The notes beneath the pieces are model-generated. The model saw only the letters and a list, made by a program, of their open reading frames with translations, was not told the origin of the DNA and did no database searches. DNA of 64,000 nucleotides. It comes from Bacteroidota bacterium. Its GTDB lineage: Bacteria; Bacteroidota; Ignavibacteria; Ignavibacteriales; Ignavibacteriaceae. The stretch is taken from the NCBI GenBank assembly GCA_020161395.1, contig JAIUOE010000001.1, positions 124,001-188,000 on the forward strand, given 5' to 3'. The position numbers and the translations under genes are program-made. Positions within the stretch are counted from its first letter, which is position 1, and every line of letters begins with the position of its first letter. Positions 46,007 to 54,755 of the stretch are shown here, piece by piece.

Positions 46007-47157
46007 CGGGTCTGTTCCTCTATTATCTGCTTAAAGAGAGCGGGCATGTTGTTGAAACCATTCGCTGAGACCTTTTCAGAAATGTAGCCGGGGAAATCAA
46101 ATTTTTCTCTCTCCTCAAAGAATTTTATCACACCATCAACAATCGCTTCAGGAGAATCGGGCTCGATTACAAATCCCGATTTTCCCTCATCAACAAATTC
46201 TGCCAGACCACCAACCCGCGTAACAAGTACCGGCTTCAAAAATCCGTACGCCACATTCAGAATCCCCGACTGTGTCCCGCTCCGGTAGGGAAGGATCACA
46301 AGGTCGGCAGGCTCATAGTATTTGTAAACTTCCTCATTCGAGATAAACTTGTTGATCATATACACGGAGGAACTGATGTCTCGTTTATTTATTATGTTTT
46401 TATAAAACTCAAATTCATCATAAAACTCTCCCGCAACAAGGAGTTTTATTCCGGGATCTTTAGCTATTATCCCGGGCATTGCATCGAGCAACAGATCGAG
46501 TCCCTTGTACTTGCGTACATATCCAAAGAAAAGGATTACTTTGGAATCCCTTGAAAATCCGAAGGATACTTTCGCCTCCCCGGAACTTACTCCACCCGAA
46601 CTTTGATAACAATCGTAAACAGGCAGTTCACTCCTGTAAATTTTTCTTGCACCTGCAGTCTTTTTAAGTTCTGATTCAACTTTGGCAGAGAGTGTCAGGA
46701 ATGCTCCGGCGTTTTTTAAACCGATTTTTGTGAGTGTATGATCGATAAAACTCCCCTCGTGCGAAATGTAGTTCTCGGTTATAAAAAGAATTCTTCCCTT
46801 ATAAAAATTCTTTATCCGTGAAGAGATTACCCTGTGGCAAGGACCAAAAAACGGTTGCCACCAGTCGAAAACAACAAGGTCCGCTTCCTCTTCCCTCAGT
46901 TTCTTCGCCACCTTTAACCAGTTAAAAGGATTGATCGAGTTTATCAGTCTCTCGTTTGGTGCCTTTTTAATGTTTTTTTCACTCTTGTCAAACTGGGTGG
47001 TTCCCGGGAAAAGAAATGAAGGATAAAGAAGTTTGTAGTTGTATATCTTTACTTCAAAATCATCTTTCAACACATCATACAAACTGGAAACAAACAATGA
47101 GTTCCCTCCCCTGTAAGGGTATGCGGGACCGATAATTACTATTTTCTTTTTCGTCAT
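46003..47157 (-). CDS. GT4 glycosyltransferase
   Basis: 384 residues. The N-domain starts IVIIGPAYPYRGGNSLFVSSLY. The C-domain contains VILFFGYVRKYKGLDLLLDAM, ADLVILPYRSGTQSGILNVAYGFLKPVLVTRVGG and LAEFVDEGKSGFVIEPD. The G-x-x-x-G-x-L-D and E-x7-E-like nucleotide-sugar motifs are those of GT4 retaining enzymes. It is the upstream partner of the heptosyltransferase-like gene, with an ATGA overlap, and probably acts on the same surface glycan. The upstream region (about 320 bases) holds no clear gene. Confidence 0.88.
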   Translation of the reverse strand: MTKKKIVIIGPAYPYRGGNSLFVSSLYDVLKDDFEVKIYNYKLLYPSFLFPGTTQFDKSEKNIKKAPNERLINSINPFNWLKVAKKLREEEADLVVFDWWQPFFGPCHRVISSRIKNFYKGRILFITENYISHEGSFIDHTLTKIGLKNAGAFLTLSAKVESELKKTAGARKIYRSELPVYDCYQSSGGVSSGEAKVSFGFSRDSKVILFFGYVRKYKGLDLLLDAMPGIIAKDPGIKLLVAGEFYDEFEFYKNIINKRDISSSVYMINKFISNEEVYKYYEPADLVILPYRSGTQSGILNVAYGFLKPVLVTRVGGLAEFVDEGKSGFVIEPDSPEAIVDGVIKFFEEREKFDFPGYISEKVSANGFNNMPALFKQIIEEQTR

Positions 47158-47477
47158 TCTCTCAAAAAGCTAAAATTAAACTTCAAATATAATGGTTTTT
47201 AGCTGATCGGATGCAGACGGACAGAGTTTACCATCTGATAGAGAGGATGTCAGGGAGTATCTGTTTTTGGATAAACATCCTAAAACCAAATTTAAATTTA
47301 AGAATATATCTTTTTCTGAAAAGCTTAAGAAAGTGCCCTTTTTATTTGCCGGAATACCTGATCCTCTGACCGTCCTTTCCGTTAACGGGTGATTAAATGT
47401 TTGGATAGTTTTTTTCTCATCAAATTTATTTAGTTGATTTAGTTTCTTTTTTGTACTTTAAACAGTATAAAAATGAA
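47158..47477. other. gene-poor stretch with a possible decayed coding remnant
   Basis: About 320 bases separate the GT4 gene from the antitoxin. A frame from 47207 to 47393 reads with plausible codon use (DKHPKTKFKFKNISFSEKLK) but has no start codon, so it may be the end of a decayed gene. The last about 80 bases are very T-rich and probably contain the promoter of the toxin-antitoxin genes. No tRNA or repeat was seen. Confidence 0.4.
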
Positions 47478-48092
47478 ATGTTTATGAATTACCAATCATT
47501 TAGAACTGCGTTTTCTGATTATCCCCTTTTCACTTCCGGTGACTTTGCCGGTTTAGGTGAAAAGATTTACTACCACCGGTTGGTGGAGTGGCAGAAAAAA
47601 GGATACATCCGACGGATGGCAAAGAATGTCTTCACATTTCGCGAGAACAGAACGGATGAGTGGATGCTTTTCCTTGTGGCGAACAAGCTATACACCCCGT
47701 CGTATATTTCACTCGAGAGTGCTTTAAGTCTGCACAGTTTGATTCCCGAGACAACCTTTGCTATAACTTCGGTGAGCTCAAAGAAAACCACCCGGTTCGA
47801 ATCAGATTCCGGTCTCTATATCTACAGAAAGATTAAGCCCGCTCTTATGTTCGGTTACGACCTGAAAGTGTACAGGAACACCGCCATCAGGATCGCTACT
47901 CCTGAAAAGGCAATTCTTGATTTTCTTTATCTCAATCCCGGTCTCGATGATCATGGCAAGCTGGAAGAGTTACGAATAAACAGTGACGAGTTTGCCGGAA
48001 TTAATTTTAAGAAGATCACCGCCTGGCTCAAGTACATCGATTCCCCTGCACTAACCCGACGGTTCAGGAAACTCGAAAGGATTGTTAGATGA
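47478..48092 (+). CDS. AbiEi-like antitoxin
   Basis: 204 residues from the ATG at 47478 (a TTG at 47451 or an ATG at 47484 are alternatives). The N-terminal part is a winged-helix-like region (about 15-60, LVEWQKKGYIRRMAKNVFTF). The middle matches the AbiEi family (YISLESALSLHSLIPE and IATPEKAILDFLYLNP). AbiEi antitoxins repress their own operon and counteract a nucleotidyltransferase toxin. The following gene, overlapping by four bases, is that toxin. It may also confer phage abortive infection, though this is inference. Confidence 0.82.
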   Translation: MFMNYQSFRTAFSDYPLFTSGDFAGLGEKIYYHRLVEWQKKGYIRRMAKNVFTFRENRTDEWMLFLVANKLYTPSYISLESALSLHSLIPETTFAITSVSSKKTTRFESDSGLYIYRKIKPALMFGYDLKVYRNTAIRIATPEKAILDFLYLNPGLDDHGKLEELRINSDEFAGINFKKITAWLKYIDSPALTRRFRKLERIVR

Positions 48093-48859
48093 TAAGCCTG
48101 GAAGCGATAAGTTCATTCTATTCAGGAAAAGAAGTTCAGTTCAAACGACACATCTTGAGGGAATATCTGCAGTACAGGATACTGACTGTTGTATTCAGCA
48201 GTAACTACGCCGATAAGCTCTGCTTCATAGGCGGAACCGCGATCAGGATTGCGCATGGTACCAAACGATTCTCCGAGGATATCGATCTTGACAACTTCGG
48301 TCTGAGTTTGGATGAGTTTGGAGAGATATCTGATCTGATTGTGGAAATGTTCTCAGATGAAGGCTATTCAGTCGAGATTAAAATAGTAAGCAGAAATGCT
48401 TTCAGATGCTATTTCAGATTCCCGGGATTACTGTTTGATCTCGATCTTTCCGGGTATGAATCGGAAAAGATTCTTATTCAGCTTGATACAGAGGAACAAA
48501 TTATCCCCTACAAACCAGACTATTTTCTACTGAATAAGTTCGATGTTTTCCAGAGAATCAAGATTGCTCCACCAGGGGTACTGCTTTCGCAGAAGTTGTG
48601 GGCTATTCTTAACAGGAAAACACTAAAAGGCCGGGATTTCTACGATGCAACCTACCTCTTTGCGAAAACAGAGCCGGATTTTAATTATCTTAATGCAAAA
48701 GCCGGTATTTCAAATCTCGACGGGCTGAAGAGCCGACTCCTTTCCAGGTGTCAATTACTTGATACGGGGAATCTAAGGGAGGATCTGCTGCCTTTTTTGA
48801 TTGAGCCGGGAGAAGTGATCAGAATTGATGCTTTTGCTGATCTGATCAAAGCCATGTGA
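48089..48859 (+). CDS. AbiEii/MenA-like nucleotidyltransferase toxin
   Basis: 256 residues of the nucleotidyltransferase AbiEii family. The GGTAIR loop begins at Gly48 and is followed by FSEDIDLDNFG carrying the paired catalytic aspartates, so the active site looks complete. A conserved C-terminal RKTLKGRDFYDATYLFAK segment is the family's Lys/Asp motif. These toxins transfer nucleotides to tRNA acceptor stems (MenT) or to GTP-binding targets, stopping growth. Its ATG overlaps the antitoxin stop (ATGA). Confidence 0.88.
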   Translation: MISLEAISSFYSGKEVQFKRHILREYLQYRILTVVFSSNYADKLCFIGGTAIRIAHGTKRFSEDIDLDNFGLSLDEFGEISDLIVEMFSDEGYSVEIKIVSRNAFRCYFRFPGLLFDLDLSGYESEKILIQLDTEEQIIPYKPDYFLLNKFDVFQRIKIAPPGVLLSQKLWAILNRKTLKGRDFYDATYLFAKTEPDFNYLNAKAGISNLDGLKSRLLSRCQLLDTGNLREDLLPFLIEPGEVIRIDAFADLIKAM

Positions 48860-48949
48860 TGAATTAAATCTCGAGGTCAGTTCTAAGGCATCAGGCAATA
48901 CATCACTTCTCCATAAGCCTCAAAACTTTAAATGAACATTGATTTAATA

Positions 48950-50209
48950 TTAATGCATTTTCCTTGGTTCCCCCGTTATAAGTCTCGCGCCCGGCTTAAA
49001 GGAAATGTAGTACCACACCCATTCTGCCATTACACGGTAGCGGTTACGGAAGCCGATAAGATACATAATATGAATAAATGCCCATAAAACCCAAGCTATA
49101 AATCCGGAGAGTTTGATGTTGCCCGCCTGAAAAATTGCTTTTGCTCTTCCGATTGTTGCCATACTTCCTTTGTTGGAATAAACAAAGCCCGGAACAGTCC
49201 TGTTTTCGAGTCTGTTTTTAATCAATTTGCCGATATACCTTCCCTGCTGCATTGCCACGGGTGCAATACCGGGGAGAGACTGACCGTTTTCGATGAAGTT
49301 TGCGGCATCACCAATTACAAAAATATCTTCGCTCTCTTTTATGCTACAATTTTCCCGCACAATCGCCCTCCCCATTCTGTCTGTCTTGGTTCCGAGAGTT
49401 TTTATCAGGGGAGAGGCAGTATTTCCTGCCGCCCAGATGATATTGTGCGTTTCTATTCTCTCGTCACCCAGCGTCACGCCTTTCTCATCAATATTGGTGA
49501 CCATGGTGTTAAGCCGCACTTCCACCCCCATGTTCCTGAGATTTTCGGCAGCTTTTTCGTTTAACGGGGAGTCGTATGCCCCAAGCAGCCTCCCCGAACC
49601 TTCAACGAGTATTATTTTGGTCTGACGGGTGTCGATATTTCTAAAATCGTTCCGGAGGGTCTTTGTGGCAATCTCCGCCAAAGAACCTGCAATCTCAACT
49701 CCGGTAGGACCTCCTCCGATCACAACAAATTTTACGGGAATGTTTCTCCCCGTTAAAAAAGCCTCGTTTTCAGCTTCTTCAAAAGAAACAAGCATGTTTT
49801 CCCTGATATTAAGCGCATCCTTGAGGGTTTTGAGTCCGGGGGCATTCTCCTCCCAGTTATCCTTCCCGAAATAGGAATGCCGGGAACCGGGTGCAAGGAC
49901 GAGGAAATCGAAATTTACCTTTTGACCGTCAACAGTAACCGACTTGTTTAATTTGTCGATATCAGTCACTTCTCCAAGAATAACCTCGACATTCTTCTGC
50001 CGTTTAAGTATTGTACGAATTGGTGCCGAAATGTCGGCGGGTGAAAGGGCACTTACAGCAACCTGGTACAGAAGTGGCTGGAAAAGGTGGTGGTTGCTTT
50101 TGTCAATGAGGACAATTCTTAGCGGTGTGTTTTTTAATGATTTTACGAGCTGGAGTCCGGCAAAACCCGCACCCACAACTATCAGTGTTTTATTTTTATC
50201 TGTTTTCAT
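48950..50209 (-). CDS. ndh: type II NADH dehydrogenase (NDH-2)
   Basis: 419 residues. The FAD loop is IVVGAGFAGLQLVKSL. The NADH loop is FVVIGGGPTGVEIAGSLAE, followed by IIWAAGNTASPLI and the FAD-closing IFVIGDAANF. A C-terminal hydrophobic region (about 368-395, FIAWVLWAFIHIMYLIG) anchors the enzyme to the membrane. It oxidises NADH to quinone without pumping ions, an alternative to complex I. It stands alone, 155 bases from the rubrerythrin gene on the same strand. Confidence 0.93.
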   Translation of the reverse strand: MKTDKNKTLIVVGAGFAGLQLVKSLKNTPLRIVLIDKSNHHLFQPLLYQVAVSALSPADISAPIRTILKRQKNVEVILGEVTDIDKLNKSVTVDGQKVNFDFLVLAPGSRHSYFGKDNWEENAPGLKTLKDALNIRENMLVSFEEAENEAFLTGRNIPVKFVVIGGGPTGVEIAGSLAEIATKTLRNDFRNIDTRQTKIILVEGSGRLLGAYDSPLNEKAAENLRNMGVEVRLNTMVTNIDEKGVTLGDERIETHNIIWAAGNTASPLIKTLGTKTDRMGRAIVRENCSIKESEDIFVIGDAANFIENGQSLPGIAPVAMQQGRYIGKLIKNRLENRTVPGFVYSNKGSMATIGRAKAIFQAGNIKLSGFIAWVLWAFIHIMYLIGFRNRYRVMAEWVWYYISFKPGARLITGEPRKMH

Positions 50210-50280
50210 TTCTATTCTTCTGCATTAAACAATATTGGATATATAATAGAAACAAAAAAATCCGGCTTTTAGTTTTATAT

Positions 50281-50315
50281 AAAAAAAGCTGCCAATCCGA
50301 TTGATCAGCAGCTTT
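50281..50315 (-). terminator. intrinsic terminator after the rubrerythrin gene
   Basis: AAAGCTGC at 50285-50292 pairs with GCAGCTTT at 50308-50315. On the minus strand the stem is followed by a run of T. It shares the GCTGC core of other terminators in the window. Confidence 0.7.
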
Positions 50316-50364
50316 CTCACGAGCCTTTTTTCTTAACTAACTGCGTCTCCGCAACAAACAGCAC

Positions 50365-50985
50365 TTATTTTACAGTCAAGAACTTTTCTTTGGAGGTCAT
50401 TGAAATTCCACATCTTGAAGGGGCATCTCCCTCATAGGTATTTCCGCAGGTCGGGCAAACGAAATACTTAGAGGTCATTGTTTTTTCTTTGCCACTGTTC
50501 AGAAGTTCAAGAGCACTTTTATATAATTTTAAATGTTTTTGTTCAGTCTTGAATGCATAGTTGAATGAAATCAAAGCAAGATTACTGTTTTCAGCTTCGG
50601 CTGTTTTAATAAAACCGGGGTACATTGTTGTCGATTCGTAACCCTCACCACTGATGGCATCCTCGAGATTTTCTTTGGTTGATTTGACTGTGTATTTTGG
50701 TGTAATTTTGTCGGTTTTTACACCTAACTGCTCCAAAACCGCCTTGTGATTGTTTGCATGGATACTTTCAGCTTTTGATGCTGCTTCGAACAGGAGGGCA
50801 ATTTTGGCATAGCCTTCTTTTTTTGCTTTTTTTGCATATTCAGCATATTTTGCGGCTGCAGTGGTTTCACCTTTAAATGCTTCTTTAAGATTCCCGACGG
50901 TAGTTTTTGAAATGGAGTTGGAATTGATTGGCGCGATGAACGACAGCATAAGAGCCGCCAATGCGAAAAGCGTTTTGGTCTTCAT
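50365..50985 (-). CDS. exported rubrerythrin-like protein
   Basis: 206 residues from the ATG at 50985, supported by the signal peptide (MKTKTLFALAALMLSFIAP) and an AAAGGAAC ribosome site. The ferritin-like diiron domain (about 30-165) shows ExxH-type helices (AFKGETTAAAKYAEYAK, ESIHANNHKAVLEQLG, AFKTEQKHLKLY). A C-terminal rubredoxin-like part has CPTCG and then only one Cys (SRCGIS), where a full site needs four. Rubrerythrins reduce peroxide using NADH-linked donors. A signal peptide is unusual because the family is normally cytoplasmic. Confidence 0.82.
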   Translation of the reverse strand: MKTKTLFALAALMLSFIAPINSNSISKTTVGNLKEAFKGETTAAAKYAEYAKKAKKEGYAKIALLFEAASKAESIHANNHKAVLEQLGVKTDKITPKYTVKSTKENLEDAISGEGYESTTMYPGFIKTAEAENSNLALISFNYAFKTEQKHLKLYKSALELLNSGKEKTMTSKYFVCPTCGNTYEGDAPSRCGISMTSKEKFLTVK

Positions 50986-51081
50986 TTGGGTAGTTCCTTT
51001 TTGTTTGAAAAATGTCAAATTGTTTAGTACCAATCTAACATGCCAATCTAAAGAGGAAATTAATGCATCCTTAAAATTAAC

Positions 51082-52473
51082 TTAAAAGGAATGGGGGAAG
51101 ATTATTGTGAAAGTGGTGCCACTGCCGGCTTCACTATCTACAGATATTTCGACCGACTGAATATCGGCGAGTTTTTTAACTATGGAGAGACCAAGCCCTT
51201 TCCCGGCAATTTTGGCATCGCGGGACTCGTCAACTCTATAGAACCTGTCAAATATTTTTGTGATGTGATCCTTCCCGATACCCTGACCAAAATCCTGTAC
51301 TTTGCAAAAAGTCTTGTCTTGATAAACGCCTGTTTCGACAATCACCGTATTGTTGCTGAATGAATACTTAACTGCGTTTGAGACGATGTTGGAGATGATG
51401 ATATCGCACATCGAAGGATCTGCCTCTACTGTCAGCTCCCCTTCAAAACGGGTGGTAAACTTCAGATTTTTTGCTTCCGAAGCAGATTTATATCTGTTAA
51501 CAATATCAGAGACTATCCTGTTCAGATCAAATGCAATAATATCAGGTGCAAGGTTTGCCGAACCGAGACGGGCAATTTCCAGCAGACTGTCGATCAATGC
51601 AGTTATTCTGTCAACCTCATTGATAACATAGTCTATTTTTTCTCTGTAATGCTCCACTTCCCTGGGCTTTCGGTTAAGCACTTCCAAAGTTCCTTTTATT
51701 ATGGAGAGGGGGGTTCGCAACTCGTGGGAAGCATCGGCGGTAAACTGTTTCTCCCTTAAAACCACATCCTCAAGGCGATCGAGAAGCCCGTTGATGGTCA
51801 CTGAGAGTGAGTAAATTTCATCCTTGCGGTCAGGTAACTCTATTCTTTCATCAAGATTTTCTTTTGTTATCCTTGCTGCCGTATCAATTACTTTGTTTAT
51901 AGGAGCTATAGCCCGCCCTGCAATTATTCTGGATGCAAAAAACAAAATAAGCAGCACCACGGGAAAAGCTATAAGGAGGCTGGACTTCAGATTGCTGAGA
52001 ACAAGGAATGATTCTTTTAGGGAAACGGCAACAGAAATATATGCGACAACTGCCCCTGAATCGGTCAGAACAGGAGTCTGAATCTGTCGGACAGGTGAAT
52101 TCGAAAGCGTATATTCGAAATATTCAGCTTCTCTTTTTCCCTTTAGAAATTTTAATCCGGAATCTTTGAGATTTCCCGTTTTTTTAATTGAGTTGCCTAA
52201 AGTATCAAAAACCTGTATGAAAGTGGGGTTTACTTCTATCTGGGAATGTTCCTTCTCGCCCCACTCGAATTTATTCGCAAAAATTAACTTGCCGTCAATT
52301 ACAACAATATTGTTTGTGACCTCCTGCATTTCCGTATCGAGGTCGGTATCGAGGTGAGTGTAAACGGTGATTTGAACGACAAAATAGATAATTCCAAGGA
52401 GCAATGCAATGATAATGGCTGAAAAAGCCATATAGAGAAATGCAATTCTGTTCCGAAGGTTAAAAGTAATCAC
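51082..52473 (-). CDS. membrane sensor histidine kinase
   Basis: 463 residues, GTG start overlapping the response regulator stop. Two transmembrane helices (about 11-33 and 164-184) flank a periplasmic sensor of about 130 residues. A HAMP region is followed by H-box ADASHELRTPLSIIKG, N-box SNIVSNAVKYSF, DFGQGI and GKGLGLS. This is an EnvZ/CusS-type kinase. It is co-translated with the downstream-encoded partner of the OmpR family and signals envelope conditions that cannot be named. Confidence 0.92.
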   Translation of the reverse strand: MITFNLRNRIAFLYMAFSAIIIALLLGIIYFVVQITVYTHLDTDLDTEMQEVTNNIVVIDGKLIFANKFEWGEKEHSQIEVNPTFIQVFDTLGNSIKKTGNLKDSGLKFLKGKREAEYFEYTLSNSPVRQIQTPVLTDSGAVVAYISVAVSLKESFLVLSNLKSSLLIAFPVVLLILFFASRIIAGRAIAPINKVIDTAARITKENLDERIELPDRKDEIYSLSVTINGLLDRLEDVVLREKQFTADASHELRTPLSIIKGTLEVLNRKPREVEHYREKIDYVINEVDRITALIDSLLEIARLGSANLAPDIIAFDLNRIVSDIVNRYKSASEAKNLKFTTRFEGELTVEADPSMCDIIISNIVSNAVKYSFSNNTVIVETGVYQDKTFCKVQDFGQGIGKDHITKIFDRFYRVDESRDAKIAGKGLGLSIVKKLADIQSVEISVDSEAGSGTTFTIIFPHSF

Positions 52474-53138
52474 TCTTCGGTCGCCATGTATCCAACCCCC
52501 CGGATTGTTGTAATAGTTGCAGAGCCCTTGGTAAGATCCAGCTTTTTCCGAAGAAAATTCATATAAACATCAATCACAGATGTGTCATATTCAAAATGGA
52601 TATCCCAGACATGCTCTATTATTCGTGTCCGGGTGCAGACTTTCCCTTTGTTTCTTATGAGAAATTCCAGCAGCGAAAATTCCTTTTGAGTGAGTTGGAC
52701 AAGTGTCCCGTCATTTCTGACCTGGTGGTTCACAAGATTCATCTCTATCGGACCCAGTCTGAGGATATTGTTTTCCTCGCCTGTGTTTCTGATTTGTGCT
52801 CTTATCCTCGCCAGAAGTTCGGCAAAGGCAAACGGCTTTTTGATGTAATCGTTTGCCCCTGAATCCAAACCAAAAACGGTATCCTGAACGGTGTCCTTTG
52901 CAGTGAGAAAAATTACAGGTACATCCTTTTTCTCGTTACGAAGGCGGCGAAGCAGTTCAATACCGCTTATTCCGGGTAACATCCAGTCAAGCAATATAAT
53001 GTCATACTCGTTGGAAACAGCCATTTCATAGCCTGTAATGCCATCGCCCGCAATGTCAACTGCAAATCCTTCTTCAGAGAGACCGTCTCTGATAAAGTTT
53101 GCAATTCCGGGTTCATCTTCTATAACGAGTACTCTCAT
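52470..53138 (-). CDS. OmpR/PhoB-family response regulator
   Basis: 222 residues from the ATG at 53138 (a TTG one codon upstream is rejected). The receiver has acidic VIEDEPG, phospho-acceptor Asp in IILLDWMLPG, Thr in VIFLTAK and Lys in YIKKPF. A winged-helix DNA-binding domain follows (about 127-221, LTQKEFSLLEFLIRNKGKVCTRTRIIEHVWDIHFE). It works with the adjacent membrane kinase, whose GTG overlaps its stop. Its target operon is not identified. Confidence 0.94.
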   Translation of the reverse strand: MRVLVIEDEPGIANFIRDGLSEEGFAVDIAGDGITGYEMAVSNEYDIILLDWMLPGISGIELLRRLRNEKKDVPVIFLTAKDTVQDTVFGLDSGANDYIKKPFAFAELLARIRAQIRNTGEENNILRLGPIEMNLVNHQVRNDGTLVQLTQKEFSLLEFLIRNKGKVCTRTRIIEHVWDIHFEYDTSVIDVYMNFLRKKLDLTKGSATITTIRGVGYMATEE

Positions 53139-53180
53139 CAATACAATTCAGTTTTTAAGTTTCAAAATAAAAGATTAAAA

Positions 53181-53672
53181 CTAATCTTTATCCACATCAG
53201 CGGGAGGTGTCTCGGCTTCAGACCCGAATCCGAGATTCAGTTCAACGCCGGCCGCATGTTTGTAAACCAGTTCTCCTCCGTAATATCCTGTTCTCGCAAT
53301 TGCAAGAACTGCAAGGAGAAAGAGAAAGGCTGAAACGAATTTCAATGCCCCGGCATACTTTTTCAAATAGACAATAACCACTCTGAAAAGAAATGAAATT
53401 GAGACAATTATAGCGGCGAGAAAAGCTGCATCCTCATGATTTTCCAATGCAGTCTTCAGGGCTCCTGCTTCTTCTATTCCCGAACCGGCGTTTTCGCCCG
53501 ACAAATAGGCGGCAAGCACTCCGATGCTTCCGAGAACCAAAAGATATAATCCGGCTTTGTTAAAAAATTCCTTTTTTGTTATCAAGCCAGTTACATCGAA
53601 TAAAAAACCGACAATTAAAAGTGCTATCGGAAAATGAACTATCATCGGGTGAATGTGACTAAGATCGAACAT
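53181..53672 (-). CDS. DUF2231-family membrane protein
   Basis: 163 residues with four transmembrane helices. It begins with the DUF2231 hallmark FDLSHIHPMIVHFPIALLIVGFLFDV (about 2-27, quoted only as the motif HPMIVHFPIALL), followed by helices around residues 40-60, 85-105 and 115-130. DUF2231 proteins are small inner-membrane proteins, often near cytochrome or redox genes, of unknown function. It is 39 bases upstream of the response regulator on the same strand and probably belongs to the same transcript. Confidence 0.85.
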   Translation of the reverse strand: MFDLSHIHPMIVHFPIALLIVGFLFDVTGLITKKEFFNKAGLYLLVLGSIGVLAAYLSGENAGSGIEEAGALKTALENHEDAAFLAAIIVSISFLFRVVIVYLKKYAGALKFVSAFLFLLAVLAIARTGYYGGELVYKHAAGVELNLGFGSEAETPPADVDKD

Positions 53673-53784
53673 CTGTAAACTCTCCTTTTTTTAATACAAA
53701 AGTAAGGCAGAGTTCCTTTAAGCATCCTAAATGGACTCTTAAAATTGGCTTAAAACTGTTTTGCCGGTCAAAGCGACAACACCC

Positions 53785-54594
53785 CTAAAACACTTCCTTC
53801 AGCATCCTCGTCTGTTCCTTCAGATTTCCTTCCAAAGCCTCACAATTCAGGTACCTGACTCCTTTTTGCTGGCAATAAACCGAGAGAGAGCCGTCATCGG
53901 TGACAGTTGTTGCCGACTGCAGAACAACATTTATCTTTTTTCCTTTTATAAACTCGAAATCTGAACGGTCAACCACAAAGAAAAAATCATGCGGACTCAT
54001 CTTCGGATTCTGGAATACCTCTTCAGCATCTCTCACCAACGAGCCCCCCTTCAAATAATCTTTGAGGGAATAGCCCCGCTTATTGTTGTGAACTGCAACT
54101 ATTGTATCATATTTCGCCAGCAAATTAATTATGCTCTCAGCAAACCGGGCTACGGCGTTTACAGCATCGGGGGAGGTTTTGCTATTGGCTTTGAGTGTTT
54201 TCTCTATTCCGGCGGGGGTAAAAATTCTGTTGGGATCGAACCTGTATTTTGTTTTGTTTATCCGGAACGAGATCATTCTCTCTCCCTGTGCCTGCACCTC
54301 CAGGAATGGATCACCCGTCTCTGAAATCAGTTTTTTTGTTGCATCAACTGAAGTGTTTTCGTCATCATGAAGGTTTAAAAATACCTTGCGGGAAACAGAT
54401 CCGAAATTATAAAATTTTACTTTTATCTCCGTTTCCCCCACTTTAAGAAATAGAATTGTATCCTTCAAAACCAAGGGGGTACCACTTCCCGCAGGGACAT
54501 TATCTTTTAAAGATATCTCAATCTTTTCTGCCGGTGTGGAATCTGCCTTGCATCCAACGATAGTTAGAATAACAATAAGTAGAAGTAAACGCAT
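53785..54594 (-). CDS. lipoprotein, function unknown
   Basis: 269 residues from the ATG at 54594, chosen for the signal peptide and lipobox IVGC (Cys15). Upstream in-frame codons lack a signal. The N-terminal half is beta-rich (DTILFLKVGETEIKVKFYNFGS), and the C-terminal half alpha/beta (about 150-269, ESIINLLAKYDTIVAVHNNK, EFIKGKKINVVLQSA). No family is recognised. The two-part design suggests a periplasmic binding or chaperone role, which is speculative. Confidence 0.65.
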   Translation of the reverse strand: MRLLLLIVILTIVGCKADSTPAEKIEISLKDNVPAGSGTPLVLKDTILFLKVGETEIKVKFYNFGSVSRKVFLNLHDDENTSVDATKKLISETGDPFLEVQAQGERMISFRINKTKYRFDPNRIFTPAGIEKTLKANSKTSPDAVNAVARFAESIINLLAKYDTIVAVHNNKRGYSLKDYLKGGSLVRDAEEVFQNPKMSPHDFFFVVDRSDFEFIKGKKINVVLQSATTVTDDGSLSVYCQQKGVRYLNCEALEGNLKEQTRMLKEVF

Positions 54595-54700
54595 AAAACT
54601 CAATCTAAAATGTCTGATATTCAAATATATGAACTTCCCGGGCAGTGAGCTCTGTCCAAAATCTTCCCACACCATTCCTTTTCACCCGCTATCAACAACA

Positions 54701-54755
54701 ATTACTGCATTACTGGATTATTGCATTATTGCATTATTGCATTACTGGATTGTTT
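54701..54755. repeat. ATTGCATT tandem microsatellite
   Basis: Three perfect tandem 8-mers ATTGCATT occupy 54720-54743, flanked by degenerate ATTACTGG and ATTACTGC copies. The array starts near the lipoprotein promoter and ends at the stop codon of the ABC ATPase gene. It is non-coding and could act as a variable or transcript-end element, but this is unproved. Confidence 0.75.

Noticed and set aside
47211-47369. A 52-codon open frame starting MQTDRVYH in the gap before the antitoxin gene
   Set aside because: It has no ribosome site, uneven composition and no known relation; the overlapping start-less frame has more gene-like codon use, so neither can be called a gene.
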